From positions 1-16,396 of the forward strand of contig DATJLQ010000056.1 of the NCBI GenBank assembly GCA_035509415.1: a DNA stretch of 16,396 bases, given 5' to 3'. A program made the position numbers and the translations under genes. The first letter of the stretch is position 1; the number at the start of each line of letters is the position of its first letter. Shown here in pieces: positions 14,773 through 16,396 of the stretch. This DNA comes from DATJLQ01 sp035509415 (GTDB lineage Bacteria; Pseudomonadota; Alphaproteobacteria; JACZXZ01). The notes beneath the pieces are model-generated. The model did no database searches. It was given only the letters and a program-made list of their open reading frames with translations, and was not told the origin of the DNA.

Positions 14773-14801
14773 TTGCGGCCTCGCTCGCGTCACGCTAAAT
14801 T
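14773..14801 (+). promoter_or_regulatory. Candidate promoter of the OmpA-type lipoprotein gene
   Basis: TTGCGG (14773-14778) is followed after 17 nt by TAAATT (14796-14801), with the start codon about 60 nt downstream. It overlaps the repeated GTCACGCTAA motif. Motif match only. Confidence 0.33.
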
Positions 14802-14862
14802 GCCCAACCAAGCTCAGCCCACCGCTCGCGTTTCCGTTGTTGCTTCAAAGGGGTGAAAAAAG

Positions 14863-15693
14863 ATGAGAGTCCTCAAAGCCCTAGGCATGGTCGCCGGCTT
14901 GTTTCTGCTCGGCGCGTGCACGACCCACTACATCGACGACCAGCTCGGCCCGATCGAGAACAGCCCAGGCCAGGGCTCGGCGTTCGCGCAGGATCTGCAC
15001 AAGGATTACATCCAGCTCGCGCGCATCTTCCAGCATCATGGCTTCCTGAGCGAAGCGCTGTTCTGGGGCGACAAGTCCGCCAAGGCCGGAACCGGCGTCG
15101 AAGTGCCCTGGGAGAATGTCGACACCCAGGGCCTGCCGCCGACCGCCCTCGCCCAAGCGAAGACGGACGAGGCGAAGCTCAAGGCGGCGATCGCCGACGG
15201 TGCGAAGACCAGCGATCCGGCCGATCTCGCCATGGCGCAGGTCTCGTTCGACTGCATGATCCGCGACTGGTGCCCGCCCATCTACGGCGACATCCTCAAG
15301 GGCTGCCGCGAGCGCTTCGACGAAGCGATGGCGCGTCTGACCAAGCCGAAGATGGAGCCCCCGGCGGCGGATTACTGGATCTACTTCGACTTCAACAAGT
15401 ACAACATCCGTGCCGATGCCGCGGCGATCCTCGACAAGGCGGTGACCGCGATCAAGGACATGGGCAGCAAGTCCGTGGTCCTGACCGGCCACACCGACAC
15501 GGTCGGCACGATCCCGTACAACCTGGCGCTTTCGATCAAGCGCGCGAACTCGGCCAAGGCCTACCTGGTGCAGCATGGCGTCCCGGCGGGATCCATCATC
15601 ACCATCGGCAAGGGCAAGACCGACCTGCGCGTGCCTACGCCTGACCAGGTGCGGGAGCAGGAGAACCGCAACGTCCATGTCGAGCTGAAATAG
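14863..15693 (+). CDS. OmpA-domain outer-membrane lipoprotein
   Basis: A 276-residue lipoprotein. The N-terminal signal ends in a lipobox LGAC with the lipidated Cys19. The C-terminal third is an OmpA-like peptidoglycan-binding domain, from YWIYFDFNKYNI (171 on) through GHTDTVG (207-215) to the end. The two residues that bind diaminopimelate in this family are present with correct spacing: D212 and R227 in YNLALSIKRAN. The middle part (25-165) is not a known domain to me; it has three further Cys (131, 137, 148) that may form a disulfide. It would tether the outer membrane to the cell wall, like Pal but without Tol genes nearby. AAGGGGTG precedes the ATG. It appears monocistronic, with its own promoter region upstream and a strong terminator downstream. 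Confidence 0.95.
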   Translation: MRVLKALGMVAGLFLLGACTTHYIDDQLGPIENSPGQGSAFAQDLHKDYIQLARIFQHHGFLSEALFWGDKSAKAGTGVEVPWENVDTQGLPPTALAQAKTDEAKLKAAIADGAKTSDPADLAMAQVSFDCMIRDWCPPIYGDILKGCRERFDEAMARLTKPKMEPPAADYWIYFDFNKYNIRADAAAILDKAVTAIKDMGSKSVVLTGHTDTVGTIPYNLALSIKRANSAKAYLVQHGVPAGSIITIGKGKTDLRVPTPDQVREQENRNVHVELK

Positions 15694-15722
15694 CGCGTCT
15701 CGGACGTTCTCGAGCCTCAAGG

Positions 15723-15757
15723 GCGGCGCCGACCTCGGTCGGCGCCGCTTTTCTTTT
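15723..15757 (+). terminator. Rho-independent terminator of the OmpA-type lipoprotein gene
   Basis: An 11-bp perfect GC-rich stem (GCGGCGCCGAC / GTCGGCGCCGC) with a CTCG loop is followed at once by TTTTCTTTT. It begins 30 nt after the stop codon. This is a textbook intrinsic terminator. Confidence 0.92.
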
Positions 15758-15781
15758 GGCCCCTGGGCCTCGGTCGGCCCG

Positions 15782-15835
15782 GGCCGGCGCACCTCCTTTC
15801 ACCTGCGCGGCCGGCGCACCTGCCTTCAAGTGCGC
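15782..15835 (+). repeat. Two tandem copies of a 27-bp unit plus a partial third
   Basis: Units at 15782-15808 and 15809-15835 both begin GGCCGGCGCACCT and end TGCGC, and differ at five of 27 positions in the middle. The first nine bases recur at 15836. Each unit can fold on GCGCA/TGCGC arms. It lies between the terminator and the next gene's promoter region. It seems non-coding, although 27 bp would keep a frame. Confidence 0.75.
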
Positions 15836-15883
15836 GGCCGGCGCCGCTGGGCGCGATTGCGGCGGAATCGAGGCAGAAAAACA

Positions 15884-15911
15884 TTGCGCCGGGCCGGAAA
15901 ATCCGTACTCT
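15884..15911 (+). promoter_or_regulatory. Weak candidate promoter of the last gene
   Basis: TTGCGC (15884-15889) and TACTCT (15906-15911) are 16 nt apart and lie 43 nt before the ATG at 15955. The upstream intrinsic terminator implies a separate promoter is needed for the gene; this is the best match I see. Confidence 0.25.
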
Positions 15912-15954
15912 CGGGAAAAATCGTCCATCGGCGCGGAAGGCGCGGGGAAGTCGG

Positions 15955-16392
15955 ATGACGGGAGCGAAGGCGTCGAGGAGCGGGGCGTGGGCCGGGGGTT
16001 TGGCCCTCGCGGCCCTTGTCGCCGTTCCGCTCGCCGCAACGCCGAGCGCCGCCTGGGCCGGCAATTACGATTTCGGCTCGCTCGCCTCCGAATTCCTCCA
16101 AAGCAAGACCGAAATGACCATCCTGAGCCATGACGACCAGGCCGATCCCGCCTGCGCCAGCAAGCACGTCGTCAAGGCGACGCCCAATGGCGCGCCGAAG
16201 CTCCTCTACAACGGCGCGATCCCGGAGCGGAAATGGACCGAGCAGTGGACCCTCGACCGCTGCGGCACCGACGTGAATTACTGGGTGTTCTTCACCGAAG
16301 TGGGCCAAGGCGGGGCCTATTACGCGATCATCGATCCGCCGCCGCCGGCGCTGCCGACCGGCGACATCGAGAAGGCCGAGAACCAGAAATAA
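15955..16392 (+). CDS. Small secreted protein of unknown function
   Basis: A 145-residue protein that I do not recognise. Residues 1-35 are a clear signal peptide: basic start, a long Ala/Leu/Val core, and AWA before GNYDFG. The mature protein of about 110 residues has two Cys (67 and 103), which suits one disulfide in the periplasm. It is rich in aromatic residues between 94 and 125, including KWTEQWTLDRCGTDVNYWVFF. It ends in a Pro-rich PPPPALPTGD tail. GGGGAAG precedes the ATG by a few bases. Start and stop are both inside the window, 4 nt before its end, so downstream context is missing. Confidence 0.8.
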   Translation: MTGAKASRSGAWAGGLALAALVAVPLAATPSAAWAGNYDFGSLASEFLQSKTEMTILSHDDQADPACASKHVVKATPNGAPKLLYNGAIPERKWTEQWTLDRCGTDVNYWVFFTEVGQGGAYYAIIDPPPPALPTGDIEKAENQK

Positions 16393-16396
16393 ACGC

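Larger units (their letters stand above)
14527..14862 (+). other. AT-richer intergenic region with short direct repeats before the OmpA-type gene
   Basis: No gene is apparent in these 336 nt. The region is visibly less GC-rich than its surroundings. It holds two copies of GCGAAAATGCCG (14528-14539 and 14594-14605), two copies of GTCACGCTAA (14633-14642 and 14789-14798), several T-runs, and the hairpin at 14549-14569. The second GTCACGCTAA copy overlaps the candidate promoter of the lipoprotein gene. Confidence 0.55.

Noticed and set aside
15756..16133. Plus-strand open frame spanning the 27-bp repeats
   Set aside because: It would begin inside the terminator's T-run region, has no ribosome site and overlaps the secreted protein in another frame.

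Overview
The window is about 16.4 kb of very GC-rich DNA. Coding regions use strongly GC-biased third positions, and two long start codons are GTG behind strong GGAGG-type ribosome binding sites. Several features suggest a free-living alphaproteobacterium, perhaps near the Rhodospirillales: a Cox-type molybdenum hydroxylase cluster with CoxG, an OmpA-type lipoprotein, and a dispersed palindrome of the kind that begins with CGTCATGGCCGGG. This placement is inference, because no rRNA or marker gene is present. I saw no tRNA, rRNA, CRISPR array, insertion sequence or prophage gene.

Region 1 (1-5894, minus strand) is a tightly packed operon. In transcription order it encodes a glutathione S-transferase-like protein, a CoxG-like SRPBCC membrane-anchor protein, and then the FAD (M), 2Fe-2S (S) and molybdenum (L) subunits of a CO-dehydrogenase-family hydroxylase. 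Last comes a PuuE/NodB-type deacetylase that runs off the left edge. M and S overlap by 8 nt, S and L are 2 nt apart, and L overlaps the deacetylase as ATGA. The large subunit has VRGAGR where true CO dehydrogenases carry the Cys-containing loop. It is therefore a form II-like enzyme of unknown substrate, probably working with the deacetylase-like hydrolase at the end of the operon.

Region 2 (6124-10002) holds a small membrane protein gene on the minus strand. On the plus strand it holds a 2-pyrone-4,6-dicarboxylate-lactonase-like amidohydrolase, an isocitrate/isopropylmalate-type beta-decarboxylating dehydrogenase, and a periplasmic substrate-binding protein with no permease or ATPase beside it. 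Together these look like uptake and breakdown of a small organic (hydroxy)acid. A large nested palindromic repeat follows at 10038-10166.

Region 3 (10231-14526) has a secreted alpha/beta hydrolase on the minus strand. It diverges from a DUF1800-DUF1501 pair on the plus strand, in which only the DUF1501 partner has a Tat signal. A small SnoaL/NTF2-like protein follows.

Region 4 (14527-16396) has an AT-richer regulatory gap with short direct repeats, an OmpA-domain lipoprotein with a textbook intrinsic terminator, a 27-bp tandem repeat with hairpin potential, and a small secreted protein of unknown function. The best candidates for undescribed biology are the form II hydroxylase/deacetylase operon and the DUF1800-DUF1501 secretion pair.
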